Source: a virus. From it: a stretch of DNA of 32,483 bases. Location of the stretch: positions 1-32,483 of IMG/VR virus record IMGVR_UViG_3300024520_000314, one strand, 5' to 3'. Both the position numbers and the translations under genes were made by a program. Position 1 is the stretch's first letter; each line of letters starts with the position of its first letter. Positions 1-6,791 of this stretch are shown piece by piece. The notes under the pieces were generated by a model. The model did no database searches and was not told the DNA's origin. It was given only the letters and a program-made list of their open reading frames with translations.

Positions 1-108
1 TTTGTTTCTCAATTTTTTGAAGAACACCCGGATTGTATGAGTGACTGGGAATGTCAGTGCCATCTCTGTTTAAGTTATTTAGATCCGGAACACGGAGCTG
101 TTGAATGA
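1..108 (+). CDS. Partial Cys-rich protein, C-terminal end only
   Basis: The reading frame is open from the first base and ends with TGA at 106-108, leaving the last 35 residues of a gene whose start lies outside the window. It contains a Cys/His cluster, CQCHLC, which could bind a metal, and ends in an acidic tail. Its stop overlaps the start of the next gene as ATGA (105-108), the coupling used throughout this phage, which supports it being a true coding end. Family not recognised. Confidence 0.6.
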   Translation, partial: FVSQFFEEHPDCMSDWECQCHLCLSYLDPEHGAVE

Positions 109-551
109 CCAAAGAACCGGATAAGGATAGTCGTGAAACGACGGCTCGGATCGATGAAGTCGACTCCGATTTGGTGGAGAGGGCAGAAGTAATAGCTGTA
201 TTTAGTCGTGCTAATGTCTGCACTTGTGTTCGACTTAAAGAAGAAATCGCCCGCTTCGCCCAGGAGGTGAGGGATGAAGAAAAAAATAAACGCCCAAATA
301 AAGATTGGGTCACCTCAAAATACATGCATGAAGAAATTAAAAGCCGATTAAAAATAACAAGAGACGCACTTTCAAAAGAAATTGATGCACATGAATCCGA
401 ACGCCGACACAACGAGGAGTTAAAAAGAGATATTGAAGTACTTAAAAATGCTTATATCGTTTCTGAAACTGAGCGAAGAGTAATTAAAGAAGCTCTCGAA
501 TCCCACAGGAAGAGGAGGAAGAATAGTGAAACGAATAAAAAAACGAATTAA
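105..551 (+). CDS. Hypothetical coiled-coil protein, 148 aa
   Basis: This is a charged protein rich in Glu, Lys and Arg, with a long helical stretch from about residue 55 to the end that looks like a coiled coil. A single CTCVRL segment lies near residue 40. There is no signal peptide or membrane segment. The start overlaps the upstream stop (ATGA), and the end overlaps the next gene by 26 bases. Base composition is more balanced here than downstream of about 1260. The neighbour encodes a membrane protein, so the two may work as a pair near the envelope, but no family is recognised. Confidence 0.7.
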   Translation: MTKEPDKDSRETTARIDEVDSDLVERAEVIAVFSRANVCTCVRLKEEIARFAQEVRDEEKNKRPNKDWVTSKYMHEEIKSRLKITRDALSKEIDAHESERRHNEELKRDIEVLKNAYIVSETERRVIKEALESHRKRRKNSETNKKTN

Positions 552-1134
552 ACGCAAAACAAAATCATTAATCCTCAAATTATTTGAGGGTTTACGCATA
601 AGAGAGTCCTTTTACACAGGCCTTATGATACTTCTAGCCATTACTTTTACTCTTCAGTATGCGTCCTGGCGGGCCGACAAATCAACGGCAAAACATGTAG
701 ATGCCAAGACTCCTTTAAAAGAAGATCAAGTTGCGAGACTTATAGTGGATTTATTAAGGGATCAACTTATCATTCAACAAAAGGATAAGGAAACTAAGGT
801 ATATACTGGCATTAGAAAGGCTACATTCACCGAACTTAAGGATGGAAAGATTGATATGGATATCCCCACTAAAGGCCTCACATTCGAGCCAGGATTAGTT
901 ATAGGAGCTGCAGATGGTCTTAGGTTAGGCGGAGACGTACAATACGCTTATTGGAAGCGCTGGGGTCTTACAGGGGGCATTACAACCTCTGCTATGCGTA
1001 GAGATCTAGCCTCAATTAGAGGACACCTAGGCATCGTTTATAGTCCACATTGGAGATGGATGCCTGGTACAGGCTTTTGGGGTGGAGTTGACACTAATAT
1101 AGATCCGGTATTTGGTGTTAGAACAAGATTTTAA
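526..1134 (+). CDS. Membrane-anchored protein with beta-rich C-terminus, 202 aa
   Basis: The start is GTG, behind a clear AGGAGG SD site. Residues 1-25 are very basic, residues 30-47 form one membrane segment, and residues 50-90 look helical. The C-terminal half (about 115-202) has alternating polar and aromatic residues with many glycines, ending in ...VRTRF. That half resembles short outer-membrane beta strands and ends in Phe, as outer-membrane proteins do. An inner-membrane anchor plus a far-end envelope-contacting domain would suit a spanin-like lysis role, as would the endolysin downstream. This is inference; no sequence family is recognised. Confidence 0.7.
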   Translation: MKRIKKRIKRKTKSLILKLFEGLRIRESFYTGLMILLAITFTLQYASWRADKSTAKHVDAKTPLKEDQVARLIVDLLRDQLIIQQKDKETKVYTGIRKATFTELKDGKIDMDIPTKGLTFEPGLVIGAADGLRLGGDVQYAYWKRWGLTGGITTSAMRRDLASIRGHLGIVYSPHWRWMPGTGFWGGVDTNIDPVFGVRTRF

Positions 1135-1135
1135 T

Positions 1136-1252
1136 CGACCTTCGGGTCTTAGATCGCCGTCTTCTGGAAATTTCTGGTGGACGGCTTAATCCCCCTACCA
1201 TGGGATTACGGCTTAGCTTTGGTCGTCAGGGAGTGTGGAAACTCTCTAAGCC
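1136..1252 (+). ncRNA. Chain of four stable hairpins after the 202-aa gene
   Basis: Directly after the stop codon there are four perfect stems in a row: GACC-UUCG-GGUC (1137-1148, a UUCG tetraloop); GCCGUC/GACGGC (1156-1161 with 1180-1185); UAAUCCC/GGGAUUA (1187-1193 with 1202-1208); and GGCUUAG/CUAAGCC (1210-1216 with 1246-1252), which encloses a smaller GAGU/ACUC stem (1231-1234 with 1241-1244). No SD-linked reading frame covers the stretch. It is richer in GC than the DNA to its right. It may be a structured RNA, a 3' stabiliser of the upstream mRNA, or a transcription barrier. No known RNA family is recognised. Confidence 0.5.
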
Positions 1253-1264
1253 AATTTAAAGAAA

Positions 1265-1291
1265 GTTTATAGTAAACTATCAACTATAAAC
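1265..1291 (+). promoter_or_regulatory. 9-bp AT-rich hairpin in the leader of the small gene cluster
   Basis: GTTTATAGT (1265-1273) is the exact reverse complement of ACTATAAAC (1283-1291), with a 9-nt loop. The hairpin ends nine bases before the ATG at 1300, where an SD site would be expected, and none is visible there. It could set translation of the first small gene or protect a processed 5' end. Confidence 0.4.
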
Positions 1292-1299
1292 TATAGATT

Positions 1300-1461
1300 A
1301 TGACAAAACTTAAATTAAGAAATAAAATTATACGGGCCATTCAAAAAGTTATAGATTCAGAAGCTGCATCTATTAGTATTATAGATGTATTAGAAGTATT
1401 AAAGAAGTTTAATTTAACAATGAGATTTAAAATGATTAAAAGGAAATGGCATGTTAAATGA
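1300..1461 (+). CDS. Small basic protein, 53 aa
   Basis: The ATG at 1300 opens a 53-residue frame ending TGA at 1459-1461. It is helical in character and basic (begins MTKLKLRNKI, ends KRKWHVK). No SD is obvious; a hairpin occupies that position. The next gene overlaps by 11 bases, so it appears to be the first cistron of the lysis-side operon. Function unknown. Confidence 0.45.
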   Translation: MTKLKLRNKIIRAIQKVIDSEAASISIIDVLEVLKKFNLTMRFKMIKRKWHVK

Positions 1462-1603
1462 AATACTAGGGTTTCTAACAGTAGGAGTCTTTGTATATTT
1501 AGGATTAAAGATTAAGTTCATATTTGGAGATCCTATTTATTACACAGTAGTAGTTTTATGTTTGATTAGTGGCTTGTTATTAACACATTATTCAGGGAGG
1601 TAA
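1451..1603 (+). CDS. Small two-TM membrane protein, holin candidate, 50 aa
   Basis: The start is ATG at 1451, inside the end of the previous gene, where AAAAGGAAA supplies an SD. Two hydrophobic stretches (about residues 5-19 and 32-45) flank a short polar turn, FGDPIYY, and the protein ends in a charged tail. Size, two membrane spans and location upstream of a peptidoglycan peptidase match small phage holins, which form the membrane lesion that releases endolysin. No specific holin family is identified; the call rests on topology and context. Confidence 0.5.
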   Translation: MLNEILGFLTVGVFVYLGLKIKFIFGDPIYYTVVVLCLISGLLLTHYSGR

Positions 1604-1604
1604 T

Positions 1605-1757
1605 ATGCATATGGCACCAATATCAGGAGAAGAGATATTCTTAAATGAATTCGAAATGTACATAATGAGATGGTTTGTACAAAGAAAGATATTTAAAGAC
1701 CAAGAAGTTATTGAAGCATTGGAGAGGATGTTAGCAAAGTTTAAAGGGGATGTATGA
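1605..1757 (+). CDS. Hypothetical protein, 50 aa
   Basis: AGGGAGG four bases ahead supports the ATG at 1605 (or a second Met two codons on). It is an amphipathic, soluble, probably helical protein without a membrane segment or motif. It ends in ATGA overlap with the next gene. Function unknown. Confidence 0.55.
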   Translation: MHMAPISGEEIFLNEFEMYIMRWFVQRKIFKDQEVIEALERMLAKFKGDV

Positions 1758-2029
1758 AGATTAAAACTATAGTAGCTATTATTTTATTTAGTGTATTAGG
1801 GTATATGTTATTGGGGTATGGTGAGACTAAACCTAAATATGAAGTGCCTACAAAAGAGGCTATGCAGGAGCAATATAATCTTAAAGCATCCAAGTTAATA
1901 ATGACAGCTTTTCAACACGCTGCATTTGCCACTGAACTTAATTGTCCTTGTTATGATGTGGTAATTAGTACTGTGCCTGAAGGAATGAAAGTTGATATTG
2001 ATCCTACTCGATGTGAGGAGATAAAATAA
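1754..2029 (+). CDS. Exported or membrane-anchored small protein, 91 aa
   Basis: Residues 1-22 are a basic start followed by a hydrophobic span (TIVAIILFSVLGYMLLGYG), which reads as a signal anchor. No lipobox Cys follows. The rest is soluble, with three Cys (NCPCYDV and a late Cys) that could form a disulphide or bind metal in the periplasm. It overlaps both neighbours (ATGA before, TAATG after). A spanin component is one possibility, given the lysis setting, but there is no family evidence. Confidence 0.6.
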   Translation: MKIKTIVAIILFSVLGYMLLGYGETKPKYEVPTKEAMQEQYNLKASKLIMTAFQHAAFATELNCPCYDVVISTVPEGMKVDIDPTRCEEIK

Positions 2030-2529
2030 TGCCTTGGTCTGCCTATCCAAAGAAGTATAAGCTGGGCAAAGACAATGATGTCTGGTGGAAGAGATGGGTA
2101 TTTAAATATATTCAAGTGCCATTAACTGGAGGACCTAGAGTGATTCCTGCGTCGTCGTTCTGGAAATGGAGAGAAATTCCTATGACTTTATTTGCTATTC
2201 GAGGAGAGGGAGATTGGAGGGTAGAAAATACAGATGGAAGTAAGGTATGGGATATCGTTACTTGGAGAATAAAAAGTTTAAATATATTCGCTAAAAGTTA
2301 TGAATATTATTTATCTCGTATTCAGCCTTGGACGCGCTGGCATTTTGCTCTTATGTGGCCATTAGGAATACATTGGAGTATTATTTGGAGAGAGAAAGAT
2401 GTGGTTAAATACCCAAAGTATAAGAGCAATTTTGGAATTAAAAAGATGTTTGCTGGGTATTTAGGATGGATAAGAGATAGTGATAAAATATATAAACCCA
2501 AGCTGTACATTGGAGGGAATTTTGAATAG
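2029..2529 (+). CDS. Tryptophan-rich protein, 166 aa
   Basis: The start shares its A with the preceding stop (TAATG), with GAGGAG as SD. The protein holds 15 Trp and many Tyr and Phe, spread along its whole length (for example VWWKRW near 18-23 and PWTRWHFALMWPLGIHW near 100-116). There is no clear signal peptide; the segment at about 104-120 is aromatic and semi-hydrophobic and could touch a membrane. No catalytic motif is seen. Such density of aromatic residues suggests a membrane-interface or sugar-binding role, but this is a guess. Confidence 0.7.
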   Translation: MPWSAYPKKYKLGKDNDVWWKRWVFKYIQVPLTGGPRVIPASSFWKWREIPMTLFAIRGEGDWRVENTDGSKVWDIVTWRIKSLNIFAKSYEYYLSRIQPWTRWHFALMWPLGIHWSIIWREKDVVKYPKYKSNFGIKKMFAGYLGWIRDSDKIYKPKLYIGGNFE

Positions 2530-2551
2530 TTGTTTTTAGAGGAGGGAAGCT

Positions 2552-2701
2552 ATGCTAATAAAAATAACAAAGAAAGGTAAAGTACATTTAAATACTGGTA
2601 AGTTTCAATACCAGAATAAAATTACACTAGAAGGTGTATTAATATTAGGTTGGCTTATATTCTGGACAGCGTGGGAGACATTATTATGGTGGATAAAGTA
2701 G
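2552..2701 (+). CDS. Small membrane protein, 49 aa
   Basis: A strong SD (GAGGAGGGA) precedes the ATG at 2552. Residues 1-25 are basic and polar; residues 28-48 form one Trp-rich membrane span (GVLILGWLIFWTAWETLLWWI). It overlaps the next gene. The topology suits a holin-type or accessory lysis peptide; function unproven. Confidence 0.55.
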   Translation: MLIKITKKGKVHLNTGKFQYQNKITLEGVLILGWLIFWTAWETLLWWIK

Positions 2702-2880
2702 ATTTAGAGAATTGGAAATGGCCACAGAATAGATGGTTAAAGATAGAATTTGCTTGTCCTCATGGAGTAGGACATGGTCGAGGAGTGCATGCCTGCGAGG
2801 GTTGTTGTGCACATGAAAGTTATAAACGGGAGGTAGTAGATGTTAAAAGAGATATTACAGGCGATAAAAGAACTATTTAA
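2686..2880 (+). CDS. Cys/His-rich small protein, 64 aa
   Basis: I chose the ATG at 2686 over a TTG further upstream because it gives the usual short overlap with the preceding gene. The centre carries CPHGVGHGRGVHACEGCCAH: four Cys and four His within 20 residues, a probable zinc or other metal site. No enzymatic motif is seen. Function unknown. Confidence 0.6.
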   Translation: MVDKVDLENWKWPQNRWLKIEFACPHGVGHGRGVHACEGCCAHESYKREVVDVKRDITGDKRTI

Positions 2881-3343
2881 GTTTGATAAGTCTCCTAAAG
2901 AGGCAACAAGAGAATTATTACGTGGTCTACCAAAGAAGTCTTCTCGTAAATTATCTGATGCTGATCCTAAATTACAAACTGCATTTAGATTAATACGTGA
3001 ACAATATAGGTTAAAACGACCCGGATATACTCTTGTACTTACTGATGTATTTAGGCACCCCAAAAAACAGAAGGCCATATACGAACAAGGGCGCACAAAA
3101 CCGGGGAAAATAGTTACGTATGCAGATGGATATAAGAAGAAAGGAAAGCATAATTATTATCCAAGCAAGGCACTTGATGCGGCTGTAAAAGATCCGTATT
3201 TAAATAGTATTACTTGGGCTGTATCATTATATAAACCATTAGGTAAGATTATAAAGAAGGTGAGTAAGGAGACTGGAATAAAATTAGAGTGGGGTGGAGA
3301 TTGGAAGAAGCTTAAAGATATGCCTCATATAGGACTAAAATGA
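2840..3343 (+). CDS. M15-family peptidoglycan peptidase (endolysin), 167 aa
   Basis: The C-terminal 110 residues match the M15 fold of VanY / L-alanyl-D-glutamate peptidases such as the T5 endolysin. Zinc ligands are readable as H104, D113 (in SKALDAAV) and H163 (in MPHIGLK), with WGGDW at 151-155 supplying the conserved Asp, and the early RHPKKQKAIYEQGRT block at 72-86. Such enzymes cut stem peptides of peptidoglycan at lysis. There is no signal peptide, so a holin would be needed for release; candidates lie just upstream. Residues 1-40 are basic and extra. A GGGAGGT SD supports the ATG. Confidence 0.85.
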   Translation: MLKEILQAIKELFKFDKSPKEATRELLRGLPKKSSRKLSDADPKLQTAFRLIREQYRLKRPGYTLVLTDVFRHPKKQKAIYEQGRTKPGKIVTYADGYKKKGKHNYYPSKALDAAVKDPYLNSITWAVSLYKPLGKIIKKVSKETGIKLEWGGDWKKLKDMPHIGLK

Positions 3344-3379
3344 GTATAGTGACAAGCACTTCCGTCACGAAGGAATAAT

Positions 3380-3508
3380 GTGACTATAACTGAGATTGGA
3401 TTAGGGTTGTTGTGGTTAGGTAAGATTGCAGTCTTTGTAGGTTTAGGAGTTTATATAGGCTGGAGAATATTTCAATGGTTATTAGATATATTTACGGAGG
3501 AATGGTAG
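3380..3508 (+). CDS. Single-span membrane peptide, 42 aa
   Basis: A GTG start at 3380 follows GAAGGA; an ATG two bases earlier is closed at once by TGA. The peptide has one long membrane segment (about residues 8-33) and an acidic end (FTEEW). It is the last plus-strand gene of the lysis module and stops two bases before the end of the convergent operon. A second holin or antiholin is possible. Short length makes this tentative. Confidence 0.45.
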   Translation: MTITEIGLGLLWLGKIAVFVGLGVYIGWRIFQWLLDIFTEEW

Positions 3509-3528
3509 ATTAACGGCCACATCTACCA
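3503..3528. terminator. Hairpin at the convergence point
   Basis: TGGTAGAT (3503-3510) pairs with ATCTACCA (3521-3528) around a 10-nt loop, exactly where plus- and minus-strand genes meet. No U-run follows on either side, so it would be a weak or Rho-assisted terminator at best. Confidence 0.3.
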
Positions 3529-3737
3529 CATCCACAATTAGTGTCTTTCTTCTGGGATTGTGGTACAGATCGATTAGGCCTATGAATACGCCCCGGATAG
3601 AAATAATGGGTGGCTTTGCATTCAGGGCATTCGAAGGATTTTAATTCATCCTTCTTTTTAAATCCAAGGAATTGATTAGTGCAAACAGGGCAATGTATCT
3701 TTTTAAGAGGCTGTGTTGGTTCACTTTTAAAGAACAT
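3510..3737 (-). CDS. Zinc-ribbon-like small protein, 75 aa
   Basis: The sequence has CPVC and CPEC pairs about 20 residues apart, the spacing of a zinc ribbon, and a C-terminal CGCGRCGR cluster. I chose the ATG at 3737 because AAAGGAG, inside the end of the upstream gene, is placed to serve it; a GTG seven codons earlier is the alternative. It is the last gene of the leftward operon. Function unknown. Confidence 0.6.
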   Translation of the reverse strand: MFFKSEPTQPLKKIHCPVCTNQFLGFKKKDELKSFECPECKATHYFYPGRIHRPNRSVPQSQKKDTNCGCGRCGR

Positions 3738-3744
3738 ACACTCA

Positions 3745-3939
3745 TCACTCCTTTCCACCCTTGTTAAGTAAAATTTGGTCTAATTTATTATCAATATTGT
3801 CAAGTCTGTAAATAACGTGCTCTTTAAATTCAACAAATGTGGCTTTTGCAATAAATCTGTCTGACATAGCAAATACAGTTCCAATAATTGCAAGCAGCAT
3901 TACTATTGTACCTAAAATTGTATTTCGATGTTTCTGCAT
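3745..3939 (-). CDS. Small membrane protein with coiled tail, 64 aa
   Basis: Residues 7-25 are a membrane span; residues 30-60 form a charged amphipathic helix (FKEHVIYRLDNIDNKLDQIL). AAAGGAACTCCT precedes the ATG. The shape (short N-terminus, one span, coiled tail) resembles small phage spanin or holin-associated proteins, but there is no family match. Being at the end of the late operon fits a late, lysis-linked role. Confidence 0.55.
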   Translation of the reverse strand: MQKHRNTILGTIVMLLAIIGTVFAMSDRFIAKATFVEFKEHVIYRLDNIDNKLDQILLNKGGKE

Positions 3940-3951
3940 AGGAGTTCCTTT

Positions 3952-4047
3952 ATGTTTATTAAACTGTATGAGTATGTTATTTCAATAGTAGTTATCATAT
4001 TTGTAATTTGGGGCATTATTGATTTATTGTCCTTCTTCTCTTGGTAA
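3952..4047 (+). CDS. Possible 31-aa membrane peptide against the operon
   Basis: In the 84-base gap between two minus-strand genes, the plus strand carries AGGAG, seven bases, then ATG and a 31-codon frame that is almost entirely one membrane span (starts MFIKLYEYV, ends SFFSW). It runs 24 bases into the end of the opposite gene. It may be chance, since the SD is the mirror of the minus-strand gene's SD region. Confidence 0.25.
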   Translation: MFIKLYEYVISIVVIIFVIWGIIDLLSFFSW

Positions 4048-5625
4048 TAGAGATTCAGTAATAGCGGAAGGTAATCCTCCTGCTATAAGGGCTCTTGTTC
4101 TAGGATCACTTACAGCTTTACCTACTTGACGTACACCCCTTCCCACTCTTTGAGCTGCTGGTAAAATAGCAGCAGCTCCTCTAGGACTCGAAGTTAATGC
4201 TACTACTCCCGCCAAACCAGGACGCTGTACAATTGCTAAGGCCGCAGCTACAGCAGCCAAGATACTTCCAGATAAACCTTGAGGCTCCAATACCCTAAGA
4301 GATTTAGAAGCTAATTCTTTCATTATTGGTTCAATAAGTTTTTGTTTGGAAATCCCTTCCACTTTTCTTAAGGCTTGAAGTAAGTCTTTTTTAGATCCCA
4401 ATACCTCATCTAAATTCTCACCTTTAAATAGTCGTACCATTAGATCTTCTGCTTTTCCTGGGGTTGCAATAGCTCTTTGTATTTCATCATATGTTTGAGC
4501 CGTTTTAGCAAATCCAGCCTCTGCTTTTCTTAGTCTAGGGGCAATCTTATTAAGTATAGTATTAATTTCATTTCTACGATTAACTAATTGTGATTCAACA
4601 CGACCAGATATAGGGGTTACCGTTTGGCCAGGTTTAGCAAAGCTAAGCATATCATCTAATTCTTGTCGTAAATCTAGAAGAGCTAAAATCTTTTCTTTTT
4701 TAGGAGCATTGGAATTAGACAGTACTTTAGCTTGATTAAAAGCCGAATCTAATTCAGTAGGAGTTCTTGTAGGTGTTTCTCTAATAGGGGCTTCTAAGGG
4801 GCGATCAACCCCTAATTTTTTCTTCACTTTTTGAAGGACACCTCCTGCTCTTTGACGAGACTGAACAATCGCTTTTTGTAAATTAACAACTCTTTTACTG
4901 ATTTCTTTTTGAGTGCCCGCAAATTCTTTTAAGAGTTTAGGATTATCCAATACTGTATCCAAAGCTTTTTCTGGAAGACGTGTAGAAGTTTTCAAAATAC
5001 CCTTCAATACACTTTTAGTTCCTTTAACAACTAATGCAGCAGATGGAGCTACAAGAGGTAAAGAGGCCCCTAGTGCAAATTCTTTCCCCACTTCAATAGG
5101 TTCAATTCTACCTTCATTAGCAGCTTGATTAATTGCTTCTAATGTGCTAAAAGTAAGTCCGCCAGTAACTGCCGGGTGTTTTGCTCGTGCTAAAATAGGA
5201 AATGTAGCTAAAGAGATTGCTCCTATTTCTCCAGCTGTAGCAGCAACACGTTCTCTAGGATCTTGAGGTTCGAACCCTTGTTTAAAGGCAGCTCCAGCAC
5301 GTTCTATAGCTTGAGGTGCTTGTGCAGCCACCTGACCTAATGCTTGTTGTCCTGTGGGAGTTACGGGACCTCCTGGAAGTGCTAGGGCTCCTAATTGAGA
5401 TCCTACGCCTCTTGTCGCACGTTCTATGCCTACCGCAGCAGCTCTTCCAGCTCTAATTGGAACTTGAGCTAATTGGGCAGCTTTTTGAACGCCGGGCGAA
5501 ACTTGAAATCCTTTTGTTATTGCTTGTTTTCCACGCTCTATTAAAGATGGCTCGGCTGTTCGAGTTCTAAGTTCTAATTGTGCTTTGGCTTTTAATATAA
5601 TTTTATCTTTATTCGATAAAGCCAT
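4024..5625 (-). CDS. Internal virion / DNA-ejection protein, 533 aa
   Basis: This is the last of three large proteins behind the tail genes, the place of T7 gp14-16 and of P22 ejection proteins. It is Ala- and Gly-rich with long helical stretches (about 225-275 and 290-445) and two hydrophobic regions (about 130-200 and 452-480). It ends in a basic, Pro-containing tail. No lytic transglycosylase motif is seen. Ejection proteins leave the capsid first and build a channel across the envelope, for which hydrophobic helices are suitable. The start shares TAATG with the upstream gene. Role assigned by position and composition. Confidence 0.6.
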   Translation of the reverse strand: MALSNKDKIILKAKAQLELRTRTAEPSLIERGKQAITKGFQVSPGVQKAAQLAQVPIRAGRAAAVGIERATRGVGSQLGALALPGGPVTPTGQQALGQVAAQAPQAIERAGAAFKQGFEPQDPRERVAATAGEIGAISLATFPILARAKHPAVTGGLTFSTLEAINQAANEGRIEPIEVGKEFALGASLPLVAPSAALVVKGTKSVLKGILKTSTRLPEKALDTVLDNPKLLKEFAGTQKEISKRVVNLQKAIVQSRQRAGGVLQKVKKKLGVDRPLEAPIRETPTRTPTELDSAFNQAKVLSNSNAPKKEKILALLDLRQELDDMLSFAKPGQTVTPISGRVESQLVNRRNEINTILNKIAPRLRKAEAGFAKTAQTYDEIQRAIATPGKAEDLMVRLFKGENLDEVLGSKKDLLQALRKVEGISKQKLIEPIMKELASKSLRVLEPQGLSGSILAAVAAALAIVQRPGLAGVVALTSSPRGAAAILPAAQRVGRGVRQVGKAVSDPRTRALIAGGLPSAITESLLPREEGQ

Positions 5626-6782
5626 TAAAATTCTCCATTAATAATTTTTTGCAATTGCTCATTAGATAAAGTGGATAGATCGGTTTGAATTGTAATATTT
5701 TTAACCGGTCCAGGTTCGGGGGCATCTCCTGCAGGTCCTAAATCAATTGTTACTGTTTTAGAACGGACTCCTTGATCATCAGCTAACTTTGAAAAGGAAG
5801 AGATACGTTTTGTATGTTGTTTTTCTTGACGGTCAAATAAACGATCAGCACGATCTGTAAAATCTTTTCGTTGATTATTACTTAGAATAAATGCCCCTTT
5901 TCCTTGAGCTGCCCTTTGTAAATTATTGAATAGCCTTCTAGTTTGTTCAGGCACGCCTCCAGCATTAGAGGCATTAGCAAACTCTGATTCTCTAACAACT
6001 GAACCTGGATCTAGAATCTTCATAAAATTAAAGACTAAGGCTAAGTCACCAGCAGGGCTAGGATCTTCTGCTGAAGCTTGTACTCTTTGAAAAGCATCCC
6101 TAATTTTAAAGAAATCTCCACTACGTTTAATAAATTCACCCCGTAGTTTATCTTCTCTATTTAAAGCCTCTTCACTTAATTGTTGAATTGGTACTTGTTG
6201 AGATATTCCAGTTGGCGTAGTTTGTTGCTGAGTTATAGGGATGGCTTCTCCCAAAGGATTAATGCGAGAGGGGGTTTCTATTGTACCCGATCTAATAGGA
6301 GTAATAGTTCCAGTGCCACCAAATTGTTCAATACTAGGTTGGATTGCCTCATTAAATTCAGGCAATCTTCCTAATCCAGCTGCTTCTTTTCTTAGAGCAT
6401 TTAAACTGGGAGCGATTTCACTACGAGGAATTGAGGAGTCTGTAAAAAGACCAACTGCTTGTTCGCTTAGTTTATTAAACTCAGGTTTCCATTCATTAAT
6501 TTGGCCAAAGGTAATGCCTTGCCCTTTAAATAAGACTTCTCCATCTGCATCTAATGTATTATAAATCTCAACTTTTCTATTTGCAGGAATTGATTTATTT
6601 TTTAAAAGATTCATTTTAGTACTAAATCCAGTTTTAATTTTATTAAAAGTTTGTTCTACTTGTTTTAATTTAGTTTGTATTTGTTGTTGTTTTGCTTGCC
6701 CAGCTTGGCCAATAATATTACTTAGTTGGCTAGTAGTTTGTAAAAGTTGTTGTTCTTGTGGATTAAATCCGCCGTTTGCCAT
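5625..6782 (-). CDS. Internal virion protein with DPGSVVRESEF motif, 385 aa
   Basis: Residues 1-60 are a Gln-rich helix. The block at about 245-300 (FMKILDPGSVVRESEFANA) is a hallmark I associate with phage internal or tail-associated structural proteins, often found in large ejection proteins. It is followed by a helical stretch with ADRLFDRQEKQHTKR. TAGGAG lies in front of the ATG. It sits between two other likely ejection proteins and couples to the next through TAATG. No enzymatic domain is visible, so the role is inferred as structural. Confidence 0.65.
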   Translation of the reverse strand: MANGGFNPQEQQLLQTTSQLSNIIGQAGQAKQQQIQTKLKQVEQTFNKIKTGFSTKMNLLKNKSIPANRKVEIYNTLDADGEVLFKGQGITFGQINEWKPEFNKLSEQAVGLFTDSSIPRSEIAPSLNALRKEAAGLGRLPEFNEAIQPSIEQFGGTGTITPIRSGTIETPSRINPLGEAIPITQQQTTPTGISQQVPIQQLSEEALNREDKLRGEFIKRSGDFFKIRDAFQRVQASAEDPSPAGDLALVFNFMKILDPGSVVRESEFANASNAGGVPEQTRRLFNNLQRAAQGKGAFILSNNQRKDFTDRADRLFDRQEKQHTKRISSFSKLADDQGVRSKTVTIDLGPAGDAPEPGPVKNITIQTDLSTLSNEQLQKIINGEF

Positions 6783-6791
6783 AGTAGTCTC

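Noticed and set aside
1137-1257. Open frame through the hairpin array
   Set aside because: It lacks a start codon with SD; the only ATG gives 19 codons. The strong stems explain the sequence better.
2737-3096. 119-aa minus-strand frame opposite the endolysin
   Set aside because: Antisense to a peptidase with intact catalytic motifs; no SD and atypical composition.
4913-5128. Plus-strand frames within the late operon (also 6180-6564, 9355-9651, 11273-11569, 14457-14654, 16040-16243, 19105-19371, 21780-22010, 24224-24868)
   Set aside because: Antisense shadows of long minus-strand genes, without SD or recognisable domains.
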